DNA of 24,328 bases from CAZTGB01 sp964612965 (GCA_964612965.1 CAZTGB010000011.1:1-24328); one strand, 5' to 3'; positions 13,909 to 21,992 are shown, counted from the stretch's first letter. Notes: generated by a model not told the origin, from the letters alone. Numbers and translations are program-made.

Positions 13909-14822
13909 ACACTTTCCCATTTATAGTTGCCAAATATCCAATCTATTAATTCTTTTGTTTCCCCAAATCTACTTTGACTCCCCAGAATTACTATCATAAT
14001 TTTATGGTTATCTCGTTCCATATAGGTTACAAGGTTCTCGCGAGCATTTTCCGTCCATCCGGTTTTAACCCCCATTACACCAGGAACTGTACCTAAAAGT
14101 TCATTTATATTTCTCAACCTATATACATTTTTTCCAGATATGTCATAAACAACCACCTCTTTAGTTGAAACAATATCAGCAAATATTGGATCTCTCATAG
14201 CAACTTCTGAAACTCTTAATAGATCCATGGCCGTTGCTATATTTCCATCAAGCCCTGTAGGATTAATGAAATTAGAATTTTTCATTGATAGCTCCTGAGC
14301 TTTTTCATTCATAGCAACAATAAAGGCGTCATATCCCGCAGGATAGTTCTGGGCAAGCGCCTCTGCCGCGTCATTAGCCGAATAAACTAAAAGCCCATAA
14401 AGTAAATCAATTGCTTTCATCTCTTCCCCCACATAAAGCCCCATTTTCTGTCCCACGACGCGAGTACTTCCCACTTTTAAAACCGAGTCGAGTGGATAAG
14501 TATCAAGTGAAACCAGTGCTGTAACAATTTTTGTAGTTGAGGCAGGAAGTAGGCTTAAATTAGGATTTTTCTCATAGAGTGAAATTCCTGATTCTAAATC
14601 AACAGCAATCGCAGCTTGTGCAGAAACTACAGGATATCCAACATTTTCAGAAAGAATTGGGATAGGAGTAAAACTCTTTTCGCCTTTTGCCAACACTTTT
14701 ACAGTTTTCTTACTAATTGAAAACTCTTTTGTTCCCAACACTAAAGCCGTAGAAGCTATAAAAACAAAGACAAGTATAACCAAATATAAAAACTGATCTT
14801 TTTTAAATTTTAAAAATTTCAT
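13896..14822 (-). CDS. D-alanyl-D-alanine carboxypeptidase (PBP5/DacA type)
   Basis: This 308-residue serine peptidase trims the terminal D-Ala of peptidoglycan stem peptides. The three penicillin-binding motifs are clear: SxxK as STTK (S95 nucleophile, K98), SxN as SAN (148-150) and KTG (253-255) in GVKTGWT. An N-terminal membrane helix (11-30) anchors it outside. It lacks the C-terminal domain and amphipathic tail of E. coli PBP5, so it is a minimal catalytic form like many short DacA/DacF/Spore-type enzymes. It starts five bases after aspS, and its 3' end overlaps the convergent gene by 13 nt. Endopeptidase activity cannot be excluded. Confidence 0.92.
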   Translation of the reverse strand: MKFLKFKKDQFLYLVILVFVFIASTALVLGTKEFSISKKTVKVLAKGEKSFTPIPILSENVGYPVVSAQAAIAVDLESGISLYEKNPNLSLLPASTTKIVTALVSLDTYPLDSVLKVGSTRVVGQKMGLYVGEEMKAIDLLYGLLVYSANDAAEALAQNYPAGYDAFIVAMNEKAQELSMKNSNFINPTGLDGNIATAMDLLRVSEVAMRDPIFADIVSTKEVVVYDISGKNVYRLRNINELLGTVPGVMGVKTGWTENARENLVTYMERDNHKIMIVILGSQSRFGETKELIDWIFGNYKWESVQLP

Positions 14823-14827
14823 GAAGG

Positions 14828-16153
14828 TTATTTTTCTTCTTTTGAAAATCTGTAATCCACTCTTTCCATATCTCTTGGGAAAAGTGAACTTTCCCTAACA
14901 TTACTTAAATTAAGAAGTTTCATTGTCATTCTTTCTAAGCCATAAGAAAAACCTCCCTCTGGTGGAAGTCCATATTTAAATGTTTGCAAATACATTTCAA
15001 ATCCCCTTATATCAACTCCTTTATCTTTCATTTTTTCTAAAAGCATGTCGTAATCATTTATTCTTTGGCTACCGCTACAGATTTCAAGTCCTCTAAAAAG
15101 AAGGTCGTAAGAAAGACTAAATTCAGGATCCTTTGGATCTGGCATTGTATAAAAGGCTCTCTTTTTAGTAGGAAAATGTGTAATAGTTACAAAGTCCGAT
15201 TTATGTTCCTTAACTGCCCATTCACAAATTATCTTTTCATCTTCGGGTGTCAAATCAGGATCATATCTCCTCTCATTACCAGTTATTTTAGCTATAATAT
15301 TCTGAGCCTCTCTAAGGGTAAGTCTTGGAACTTTAACGGGGATTAAAGGATTCACAACTCCCAAGGCCTTTATTTCTTCTTTTGAGTATTCATATGCCTT
15401 CTTAATTGTTTCCACTCCCGCAAATTCCATATAGCCAAGAAGCTCGTCGAAATTTTCAATAAAAGATATCTCACAGTCCATTTGAACAACTTCTGCTAAA
15501 TGTCTTGTCGTTACAGAAGGCTCGGATCTATATGCATGAGAAAAAAGATAAACTCTTTCATATACCCCAACCATTATCTGTTTATAAAGCTGAGGACTCT
15601 GGACCAAAAAAGCATTGTGACCATAATAATCAACTTTAAACACTTCAGCTCCTCCTTCAGTAGCTGAAGTAGAAACCGTAGGAGTAAATACTTCAATACA
15701 ACCAAGTTCTTCAGCATTTTCTCTAAATGCTTTGGCTATGTTTGCCTGTACTTTAAATATCAATTTTTGTTTAGGATGTCTCAAAGTTAAAGGTCTATTG
15801 TCCAGAAGTGCTGGAAGTTCTAAATTAAGTTCCTCAGCTCCCATATCAAACGGCATTTCAACTGATTTAGACAAAACTTTCACCTTATCAATCGAAAGTT
15901 CGACTTTTCCAGTCGTCACTTTTTCATTAATCATTTTTTCAGGCCTAGAATTAACTGTCCCTTCTATTTCAACAGCATACTGGGGTTTTAATGAAGCTAC
16001 TTCTTCTCCTCCCACAATTTGGAGTGTGCCAGTTCTATCAAAAATATCAGCAAAGGCGATCTTCCCATGACTCCTAACCACATGGATACTGCCCAAGATC
16101 TTAACTTTCTGTCCAACCTTTTTTAGTGTATTAGATATTAATGTTCTTTCCAT
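14828..16153 (-). CDS. aspS: Aspartyl-tRNA synthetase, archaeal type, probably non-discriminating
   Basis: From the ATG at 16153 the protein has 441 residues: an OB-fold anticodon-binding domain (about 15-95) and a class II catalytic core. Motif 2 is YRSEPSVTTRHL (208-219) and motif 3 GLERMTM (405-411). The SATEGGAEVF segment (163-172) is typical of archaeal and eukaryotic AspRS. The short length and absence of the large GAD insertion of standard bacterial AspRS also fit the archaeal type. Such enzymes commonly charge both tRNA-Asp and tRNA-Asn, with GatCAB finishing the latter; that is inference. A frame opens at 16174, but TATAAT (16165-16160, minus) lies six nt before the ATG at 16153, so the shorter start is chosen. 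Confidence 0.93.
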   Translation of the reverse strand: MERTLISNTLKKVGQKVKILGSIHVVRSHGKIAFADIFDRTGTLQIVGGEEVASLKPQYAVEIEGTVNSRPEKMINEKVTTGKVELSIDKVKVLSKSVEMPFDMGAEELNLELPALLDNRPLTLRHPKQKLIFKVQANIAKAFRENAEELGCIEVFTPTVSTSATEGGAEVFKVDYYGHNAFLVQSPQLYKQIMVGVYERVYLFSHAYRSEPSVTTRHLAEVVQMDCEISFIENFDELLGYMEFAGVETIKKAYEYSKEEIKALGVVNPLIPVKVPRLTLREAQNIIAKITGNERRYDPDLTPEDEKIICEWAVKEHKSDFVTITHFPTKKRAFYTMPDPKDPEFSLSYDLLFRGLEICSGSQRINDYDMLLEKMKDKGVDIRGFEMYLQTFKYGLPPEGGFSYGLERMTMKLLNLSNVRESSLFPRDMERVDYRFSKEEK

Positions 16154-16159
16154 ATTTAT

Positions 16160-16165
16160 ATTATA
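16160..16165 (-). promoter_or_regulatory. Leaderless -10 box of aspS
   Basis: A perfect TATAAT on the minus strand ends six nt before the ATG at 16153, the same spacing as the thioredoxin gene at 2355. The predicted mRNA starts at the start codon. The -35 region is taken up by the palindrome 16171-16191. Confidence 0.65.
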
Positions 16166-16170
16166 AACTT

Positions 16171-16196
16171 CCACTAGCTTACCGCTAGTGGTTTTT
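16171..16196 (+). terminator. Perfect 8-bp hairpin followed by T5, possible antisense terminator
   Basis: CCACTAGC (16171-16178) and GCTAGTGG (16184-16191) form a perfect stem with a 5-nt loop and TTTTT follows on the plus strand. No plus-strand gene precedes it, so as a terminator it would stop antisense transcription; alternatively the palindrome, just upstream of the aspS -10 box, is an operator. Confidence 0.5.
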
Positions 16197-16208
16197 GTCG
16201 TTCTAAGC

Positions 16209-16694
16209 TTAAACGATAGATTCTATTTCTGGCTTAACAAGGATTTTATAATCTTCAGATCTCATTGCAATAGAAAACCTCCTGTCTCCAGCATTAAAAA
16301 CTATTTTTTCGTTTTCAAACAAACTGGGGTCAACTATTACTCTTAACCCAAATAAATTTCCAAAAGGCGGAACTCCACCGGGTAAAATCCCATCTGTGAT
16401 TTCACCCACCTCTTCTTCTGTTGCAAATCGAATATCTTTAGCATTTAGCAGTTTTTTGGTTTTATCTGTGTTAAATCTAGAGTCGCCAGGTAAAACCAGC
16501 ATCGCAAAATACTTTTCTCCTGAGGTTTTGACCCTCACTATTATTGCTTTTGCTCCCTGTTTGAGTGAATAGCCTATTCTAATCTTTGCAGCCTCCTCAC
16601 TAGTTCTGACCGCCTCATGTTCAAAGGTTTCAAACCAATAACCACTCAATTCGAGTAGTTCTTTTATTTTACTAACTGTTATATGATATTCCAC
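16209..16694 (-). CDS. YbaK/ProX-type aminoacyl-tRNA deacylase
   Basis: This 161-residue protein is a single YbaK-type editing domain, which removes wrongly attached amino acids from tRNA in trans. Diagnostic features are an early EHEAVRTSEEAAKI helix, GAKAIIVRVK with the conserved lysine of the active site, and GGVPPFG (the G-x-x-PPFG loop) near the middle. Which mischarged tRNA it edits (Cys, Ala or others) is not readable from sequence. The start is GTG at 16694-16692, directly after the U-run of an intrinsic terminator; there is no in-frame ATG upstream and no Shine-Dalgarno site. It lies upstream of aspS on the same strand. The leader suggests control by transcription attenuation. Confidence 0.88.
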   Translation of the reverse strand: MEYHITVSKIKELLELSGYWFETFEHEAVRTSEEAAKIRIGYSLKQGAKAIIVRVKTSGEKYFAMLVLPGDSRFNTDKTKKLLNAKDIRFATEEEVGEITDGILPGGVPPFGNLFGLRVIVDPSLFENEKIVFNAGDRRFSIAMRSEDYKILVKPEIESIV

Positions 16695-16720
16695 AAAAAA
16701 AGCACCCTTCTAATGGTGCT
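16695..16720 (-). terminator. Intrinsic terminator or attenuator before the ybaK-like gene
   Basis: On the minus strand AGCACC (16720-16715) pairs with GGTGCT (16706-16701) around an 8-nt loop, followed by six further T that run straight into the GTG start codon at 16694. If it forms, the deacylase is not transcribed. It could also end the recJ transcript. Confidence 0.8.
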
Positions 16721-16857
16721 TTCGGCTAAATAAAGAGGTGCCACCTAAAGCGATGCTTAATTTATTAGCTTTTACCGAGCTTATCGGTGAGGTTCTAGTT
16801 TCTTTTTAAGATTTCTTCCTCCAGCTCCAGTGTGTTTGCACCTTCATAGCCTTTGCT
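16695..16857 (-). ncRNA. Structured leader RNA, candidate T-box-like switch
   Basis: About 160 nt from the predicted start near 16857 to the terminator. On the minus strand it holds AGGTGGCACCT (16746-16736), which contains TGGCACC, an exact match to the UGGNACC bulge of T-box antiterminators, placed 16 nt before the terminator stem. The stretch CTTT after the bulge can pair with AAAG next to the terminator, as in a T-box antiterminator. There is also a 5-bp hairpin ACCGA/TCGGT (16788-16774) and a possible long-range closure (GGCTA 16851-16847 with TAGCC 16728-16724). I could not place a specifier loop with confidence, so a different switch or simple attenuator remains possible. No gene lies in 16695-16895. 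Confidence 0.45.
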
Positions 16858-16863
16858 AAAAAG

Positions 16864-16892
16864 ATTATATCGCTATTAATAAAATTCTGCAA
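16864..16892 (-). promoter_or_regulatory. Promoter of the ybaK-like leader
   Basis: On the minus strand TTGCAG (16892-16887), 17 nt, TATAAT (16869-16864), just behind the recJ stop codon. It predicts a start near 16857, about 160 nt before the deacylase start codon. Confidence 0.75.
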
Positions 16893-16895
16893 TGT

Positions 16896-18512
16896 TTAGA
16901 CCGCTTTCAAATCCTTTATTTTCAATTGGATATTCGTATAGCCATTCCAGGTATTTTCTTCGACTTGATAGACTATGTCTATTTTTGTGTCAGGTGTAAG
17001 TTCCGAGTAACTTTTACCCCCACCAAAATAAATTGAACCAAAAACTTGTCCACCCTGCCTCAGTCTAAGTTTAAGGTGTTTTGCAGTCTGTCCTATGATC
17101 TTTGTATCCAATACCTCAACCCTTCTAGTAATAAATGTTGGGTTTGGATTTCCATACCCAGTAGGGCTAAATTCTTCAAGTTTTCTTAAAAAATCTAAGG
17201 TTATTAAATTAAAATTAATTTCCAAATCAATTTTAATTTTCCTTAAAAGGATATCTTCATTCAAAAATTCTTTAGCTATTTTATTTATTTCTTTTTTAAA
17301 TTTATCTATCAAACTTGTTTTAATAGAAAATCCAGCAGCCATAGAATGCCCTCCTCCCTCAATTATTAAATTGTCAAGTTTACGAATTGCTTCAATTATA
17401 TTAAATCCTGAAATTGAACGGGCCGAAGCCTTCGAAATATCTCCCTTTTTAGAAAGTACTATAGCCGGCCGATAAAATTCTTCAGTAATCCGTCCCGCAG
17501 CAAGACCAATCACCCCCTCATGGTAGCTTTCATGAGAAAGAACTATTATTTTTTCATCTGTCACACTCGCCCTTGCATGAAGTATTACTTCCTCAACTAT
17601 CTTTTGTCTTTCTAAATTTGTTTTGGATAGAAGTGTAGATAATTCCGCCGCTTTCTCTCGACTTTTGGTACAAAGAATACGAAGTGAGTCAATTGCATGT
17701 CCCAGTCTCCCCATCGCATTAATTCTGGGGGCAATTACAAATCCCACCTCATAAGTTCCAATATTTCCCTTTTGTATTCCAGAAGATTGAAAAAGAGAAA
17801 GCAGTCCCACTCTTTTTGTTTCATTTAATTGCTTAAGCCCATATTTAACAATTGATCTATTAATTCCCGTCAAAGGAAGTTGATCTGCAATTGTCCCAAG
17901 TGCCGCAAGCTCAAGACCCGACTCATTTCCCAATTCCCTAGAAACTACAAAAGACACCCCAGATCCACTAATTTTAGTCGTATGAATTGTGGCAAATGCT
18001 TTGGGTTTAGTCTTCCCAAGCTGATGGTGATCGGTAATAATTATATCAATCCCAAGCTCAGTCGCTATATCAACTTTTTTATCAGCAACTATTCCATGAT
18101 CAACCGTCACAATAAGTCCTAAGTCTGGATTGTCTTCTTTTAGTTTTTTAATGCTTTCAATATTTAGACCATATCCTTCTGAAAATCTGTCGGGAATGTA
18201 AGGCAAAACGTTAATTCTCAAATCATGCAGAGCCTCCCACATAATGGCAGTGGCACAAATCCCGTCACAATCATAATCTCCATAAACAAATACTTTTTCT
18301 TTTGACTTGATAGAGGCCTTTATTCTCTTAACAGCCTTTTTAACCTCAACTTCATTTATATCAAGTTCTTTTAAGGAAATTTTTGAAGGATCCTTAGGAT
18401 TAAAAAATTCTTTCTGTTCTTTGTCTTTTGTTATCCCTCTATTTTTTAAAAGAATGGTAACAATATCATTAGAATTCTTAATTTTCCCTTTGCCTAAAAT
18501 TTCCCATTTCAT
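16896..18512 (-). CDS. recJ: Single-strand-specific exonuclease RecJ
   Basis: This 538-residue DHH-family nuclease degrades single-stranded DNA 5' to 3' in recombination and mismatch repair. The metal-binding motifs are DYDCDG (79-84), VDHG (137-140) and DHH (161-163). The DHHA1 domain is marked by GGGHSMAAGF near residue 400, and an OB-like C-terminal region follows. The length is a little below the roughly 575 residues of E. coli RecJ, and the linker after DHH (TIHTTKISGSGVSF) is shortened where the usual NP-x-YP-Y motif occurs. It is transcribed divergently from cca, 20 bp apart, with overlapping -10 boxes. After its stop comes the promoter of the ybaK-like leader. Confidence 0.94.
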   Translation of the reverse strand: MKWEILGKGKIKNSNDIVTILLKNRGITKDKEQKEFFNPKDPSKISLKELDINEVEVKKAVKRIKASIKSKEKVFVYGDYDCDGICATAIMWEALHDLRINVLPYIPDRFSEGYGLNIESIKKLKEDNPDLGLIVTVDHGIVADKKVDIATELGIDIIITDHHQLGKTKPKAFATIHTTKISGSGVSFVVSRELGNESGLELAALGTIADQLPLTGINRSIVKYGLKQLNETKRVGLLSLFQSSGIQKGNIGTYEVGFVIAPRINAMGRLGHAIDSLRILCTKSREKAAELSTLLSKTNLERQKIVEEVILHARASVTDEKIIVLSHESYHEGVIGLAAGRITEEFYRPAIVLSKKGDISKASARSISGFNIIEAIRKLDNLIIEGGGHSMAAGFSIKTSLIDKFKKEINKIAKEFLNEDILLRKIKIDLEINFNLITLDFLRKLEEFSPTGYGNPNPTFITRRVEVLDTKIIGQTAKHLKLRLRQGGQVFGSIYFGGGKSYSELTPDTKIDIVYQVEENTWNGYTNIQLKIKDLKAV

Positions 18513-18514
18513 AC

Positions 18515-18523
18515 TGGTATAAT
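18515..18523 (+). promoter_or_regulatory. Extended -10 promoter of cca
   Basis: TGGTATAAT is a perfect extended -10 element, nine nt before the ATG at 18533. The leader would be about three nt. No -35 box is visible, as expected for an extended -10 promoter. Confidence 0.7.
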
Positions 18524-18526
18524 TTA
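18521..18526 (-). promoter_or_regulatory. Candidate -10 box of recJ overlapping that of cca
   Basis: On the minus strand TAAATT has the key T1, A2 and T6 of a -10 box and ends eight nt before the recJ ATG at 18512. It shares three bases with the cca -10 box. Confidence 0.45.
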
Positions 18527-18532
18527 GCTGAT

Positions 18533-19876
18533 ATGCAAATCAATGTCCAACTCCCAAGTTCAGTTAGTCAAATTTTAGAAAAGTTTGACGCAAAGGGATA
18601 TGAAATTTATATAGTCGGTGGCGCTGTACGAGACATTCTAATGGGGAGAGTGGCCAACGACTGGGACTTTACAACAAATGCAACTCCCGAAGAGATTTTA
18701 GATTTAGTTCCAGGAGGTCTCTACAACAATAAATTTGGAACTGTATTTACACCCAATCCAGATGACGAAACAAGACCGCATGAAATTACAACCTTTCGAA
18801 AAGAAGAAGGGTATTCCGACTCAAGACACCCCGACAAAATCTCTTGGGGCAAAACCCTAGAAGATGACCTCTCAAGACGTGATTTTACGATTAACGCTCT
18901 AGCGTTAGACAAAAATTTAGACGTAATTGATTACTACAAAGGAGAAAGTGATTTAAAAAGTAAATTAATTAAAGCAGTTGGAGATCCAAACGAAAGATTT
19001 TCAGAAGACGCTTTAAGAATGATGAGGGCAGTTAGAATTGCAACTGAACTTGGTTTTACGATTGAAGAAAATACTTTTGAGGCAATAAAGAAAAATGCCA
19101 CTCTTATTCAAAAAATTGCAAAAGAAAGAATAAAAGAAGAACTCTTTAAATTAATAGCCTCTCCCAACGCCGCAGATGGAATTCTAATCTTTAAAAACTC
19201 AGGTCTTCTTGAGCAAATCATACCAGAGCTTGAAAAATGTTTTGGGGTTGAACAAAAATCAGTAGGCAGACATCATATATATGATGTTGGAACTCACCTT
19301 GTGATGTCACTTAAAAACTGCAAATCAAATGACGTCATAACAAGATTTGCTACCCTTATCCACGACATAGGTAAGCCTTCAACATTTAAAAAATTGGATA
19401 GTGGAACTATTACTTTTTATAACCACGAAATGGTTTCAACGAGAATTGCAGAAAATTTAGCAGACAGGCTTAGATTTTCAAAGAAAGAGAAAGAAAAACT
19501 TGTAACACTGGTAAGATGGCATCAATTTCTTGTAAGTGAAGTCCAAACAGACAGTGCCGTCAGAAGATTTATTAAAAATGTAGGCAAAGAAAACATACAG
19601 GATATGCTACATCTCCGCGTAGCAGACAGACTGGGTAGTGGTGCAAGAGAAACCTCCTGGAGACTGGAAGAGTTTAAAAGAAGGATTGAAGAAGTTCAAA
19701 AAGAACCTTTCTCAATCAAAGACCTTAAAATTAATGGCCGCGATGTAATGAAGGGGCTAAACATAAAACCAGGACCAAAAGTAGGAGAAATACTAGAAAA
19801 ACTATTTGAAAAAGTTGTAAGTAAAGAAATCAAAAACAAAAAAGAAGAACTCCTGAAAGAACTCTCTACTTCTTAA
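18533..19876 (+). CDS. cca: CCA tRNA nucleotidyltransferase with HD domain
   Basis: This 447-residue class II nucleotidyltransferase adds or repairs the 3' CCA of tRNAs. The head has GGAVRD (29-34) and the metal-binding D43-W-D45, then RRDFTINALALD (115-126) and the neck with the RMMRAVR helix (162-168). The ATLIHDIGKP segment (H277, D278) marks an HD phosphohydrolase domain at the C-terminal side, as in E. coli CCA enzyme, where it has phosphatase activity. A poly(A) polymerase or a split A-adding enzyme is a less likely reading. It starts behind an extended -10 box and ends in a TTAA that also supplies the stop codon of the convergent secF. Confidence 0.93.
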   Translation: MQINVQLPSSVSQILEKFDAKGYEIYIVGGAVRDILMGRVANDWDFTTNATPEEILDLVPGGLYNNKFGTVFTPNPDDETRPHEITTFRKEEGYSDSRHPDKISWGKTLEDDLSRRDFTINALALDKNLDVIDYYKGESDLKSKLIKAVGDPNERFSEDALRMMRAVRIATELGFTIEENTFEAIKKNATLIQKIAKERIKEELFKLIASPNAADGILIFKNSGLLEQIIPELEKCFGVEQKSVGRHHIYDVGTHLVMSLKNCKSNDVITRFATLIHDIGKPSTFKKLDSGTITFYNHEMVSTRIAENLADRLRFSKKEKEKLVTLVRWHQFLVSEVQTDSAVRRFIKNVGKENIQDMLHLRVADRLGSGARETSWRLEEFKRRIEEVQKEPFSIKDLKINGRDVMKGLNIKPGPKVGEILEKLFEKVVSKEIKNKKEELLKELSTS

Positions 19877-20676
19877 ATTCTTTTCTCACGATTTTTAAAT
19901 CGATTACCTATCTCATCCCAAGTAACAAGTATTGGAACTGCAACAAACGGAGATGAATAAGTTCCTGATATGGTTCCAATTAAAAGTGCAACCGCAAACC
20001 ACCTCGTTGTATCCCCACCAAGAAGTATTAGTGCTACAAGCATAAATATAATTGTGAATGAGTTGTTCAATGACCTTATCATAGTCTCTGTCAAAGCTTT
20101 ATTTGCGATTGTCTTTATTTCTCCCCCAATTTTTCTTTGATTTTCTCTGATTCTATCGTATACGACAATTGTGTCATGAACCGAGAAGGATAGAATTGTC
20201 AGCATTGCCGTCACAAAAAGGAAATCTATTTCTGCTCCAAAAAAATGACCCAAAAGTGAAAACCCTCCAAGAAGGACCAAACTATCATGAAGTGTCGCAA
20301 GTGTTGCACTTATCCCAAACTTAATACTCTTAAATTGATATGCAACCCAAAGGAGAATTAAGGTTGCCGAAATTCCAAGTGCATATAAAGTCTTTTTAAC
20401 CATTTCAGGCCCAATTGCGGGTCCGACATTTTCAAATCTTACCTCAACCGCCCCCTGACTCTTAAAGTCTGTTCTTAATTTTTCTGACTCTTCACGGTTC
20501 ATTGGGGCATACCTAAATACTTTATTCTCCCCGTTTGGAAACTTATACTCAGCTACAATTCCTCCTGTAAAATCAATTCCAACCTTAAATCCCCACTTGA
20601 CCATCGAAAATATTCCAACTCCAATAATAATTGTTGAAATTATCAAATAAACAATTTTATATTTCATCCAGTTCAT
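19873..20676 (-). CDS. secF: Protein translocase subunit SecF
   Basis: This 267-residue protein works with SecD as the proton-driven partner of SecYEG that helps pull proteins across the membrane. It has a first membrane helix (6-26), a short outside P4 domain (about 28-130), the GGI motif of the family (FTGGI) and five further helices with the FSVHDTIVVYDRIREN segment typical of SecF, containing the conserved aspartates. Its ATG overlaps the secD stop by four bases (ATGA), so translation is coupled. Its stop shares the palindrome TTAA with the cca stop. The family assignment is secure. Confidence 0.95.
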   Translation of the reverse strand: MNWMKYKIVYLIISTIIIGVGIFSMVKWGFKVGIDFTGGIVAEYKFPNGENKVFRYAPMNREESEKLRTDFKSQGAVEVRFENVGPAIGPEMVKKTLYALGISATLILLWVAYQFKSIKFGISATLATLHDSLVLLGGFSLLGHFFGAEIDFLFVTAMLTILSFSVHDTIVVYDRIRENQRKIGGEIKTIANKALTETMIRSLNNSFTIIFMLVALILLGGDTTRWFAVALLIGTISGTYSSPFVAVPILVTWDEIGNRFKNREKRI

Positions 20677-21992
20677 ATTTGTTTTTTCTCTCTAATAAGC
20701 AAACCTTTTCGCTCCACGATGAAAAATCTTAACAGGTTTCGGCTAACAAAAAGTCCCGTAAAAAGTGAAATCGTAATTCCAAGTGCTAAAGTTATTGCAA
20801 ATCCACGAACAGGACCTGATGTGTGGAGGAACTTCCAGTCTAGCGGATTATATAAAATAAATGCGGTAACTAGTGTTGCTATGTTGGCATCTCGTATCGA
20901 ATCCCAAGCACGACCAAAAGAAACTTCCAGTGCGTCTGAAATTGGACGTTTTAATTTCTCCTCCTTAAATCGCTCAAAAATTAAAATATTACTATCAACC
21001 GCCATTCCAACAGACAACATGAATCCAGCAATTCCAGGAAGGGTTAGGGTGATTGGAATTAATTTATATAAAGAAAGAGTTATAACAGCAAAAATAAACA
21101 ACCCAATACTAGCTATAAGTCCCAATCCTCCATAGGTTAAAAGCATGAAGGCTACAACCATGGCAATCCCAACTGACCCCGCTAGAATACTTTGCTTTAT
21201 TGAGGAAGCTCCAAGTGTAGCCCCCACAGTTCTTTCCTCAACTAAGTTAACTGGAATGGGAAGTGCTCCCGCATTAAGTTGAATTGATAGTTTTTTAGCC
21301 TCGTCTATAGTAAAGCTTCCTGTTATTTGGGCTGACCCTCCCACTATCTCCTCAGAGACATTTGGAGCTGATAGAATCTCTCCATCAAGTATGATGGGAA
21401 GAGGTTTGCCTATATTTCTCTTTGTAATTGCAGCAAATTTATCTCCCCCTTCGCTTGTGAACTGAAGTGAAATACCAGGTTTTCCGTTTTGGCCATCAAA
21501 TGATACTGTTGCGCTTTCTAAATCCGCTCCAGTTAAATCGGTTAACTTAAGCTGGGATGACGGTGTTGAATCCTCAGTTACTATTTGATCATCGACTTCA
21601 GCAAAAACAAGCTGTGCGGTTTTACCTATTAAATCAGTTGCCTCCTTTGTGTTTTGTACTCCGGGTAGCTCTACAATTATTCTATCGCGTCCTTCAAATT
21701 CAGATATCTGAACATTGGGTTCGGACACTCCAAAAAGATTAACTCTGCGTTCAATTACATCACGAACTCCACTAAGTGCGGTGGCTTTTTTCTCTGTTGG
21801 GATTTTACTTGTATCAGCTTCAAAAACAAGATGACTCCCTCCTGCTAAATCCAGTCCCAGTTTTAAATCAAATTTTTTATTCACTTCAAGCTCTCCAATT
21901 TTGAAATTTAAACCATAAGGAAGACTAATAATTGTGGCAACTATTGATATCAAAAAAATGAAGCTAACCGACCAAATCTTCTTCATCGCCAA
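20673..21992 (-). CDS. secD: Protein translocase subunit SecD
   Basis: This 439-residue protein has a membrane helix (8-26), the DLKLGLDLAGG motif, an outside P1 head (about 60-260) and five C-terminal helices with the AVDSNILIFERFKEE segment that holds residues for proton use. Length is within the range of short SecD proteins. The upstream gene overlaps its start by 29 nt (or 23 nt if the second Met at 21986 is used), so translation of secD probably depends on the upstream winged-helix gene. SecF follows with an ATGA overlap. Role in post-translocational pulling is known for the family. Confidence 0.95.
   Translation of the reverse strand: MAMKKIWSVSFIFLISIVATIISLPYGLNFKIGELEVNKKFDLKLGLDLAGGSHLVFEADTSKIPTEKKATALSGVRDVIERRVNLFGVSEPNVQISEFEGRDRIIVELPGVQNTKEATDLIGKTAQLVFAEVDDQIVTEDSTPSSQLKLTDLTGADLESATVSFDGQNGKPGISLQFTSEGGDKFAAITKRNIGKPLPIILDGEILSAPNVSEEIVGGSAQITGSFTIDEAKKLSIQLNAGALPIPVNLVEERTVGATLGASSIKQSILAGSVGIAMVVAFMLLTYGGLGLIASIGLFIFAVITLSLYKLIPITLTLPGIAGFMLSVGMAVDSNILIFERFKEEKLKRPISDALEVSFGRAWDSIRDANIATLVTAFILYNPLDWKFLHTSGPVRGFAITLALGITISLFTGLFVSRNLLRFFIVERKGLLIREKKQI

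Noticed and set aside
16735..16800. Possible tRNA or tRNA fragment on the plus strand, ending in GGTTCTAG
   Set aside because: The segment has no acceptor stem, anticodon arm or D-arm of normal shape; the minus-strand leader and terminator explain it better.
20673..20676. Recoded TGA (as in Gracilibacteria)
   Set aside because: TGA ends secD in an ATGA overlap with secF and ends the zinc-ribbon gene, so it is a normal stop here.
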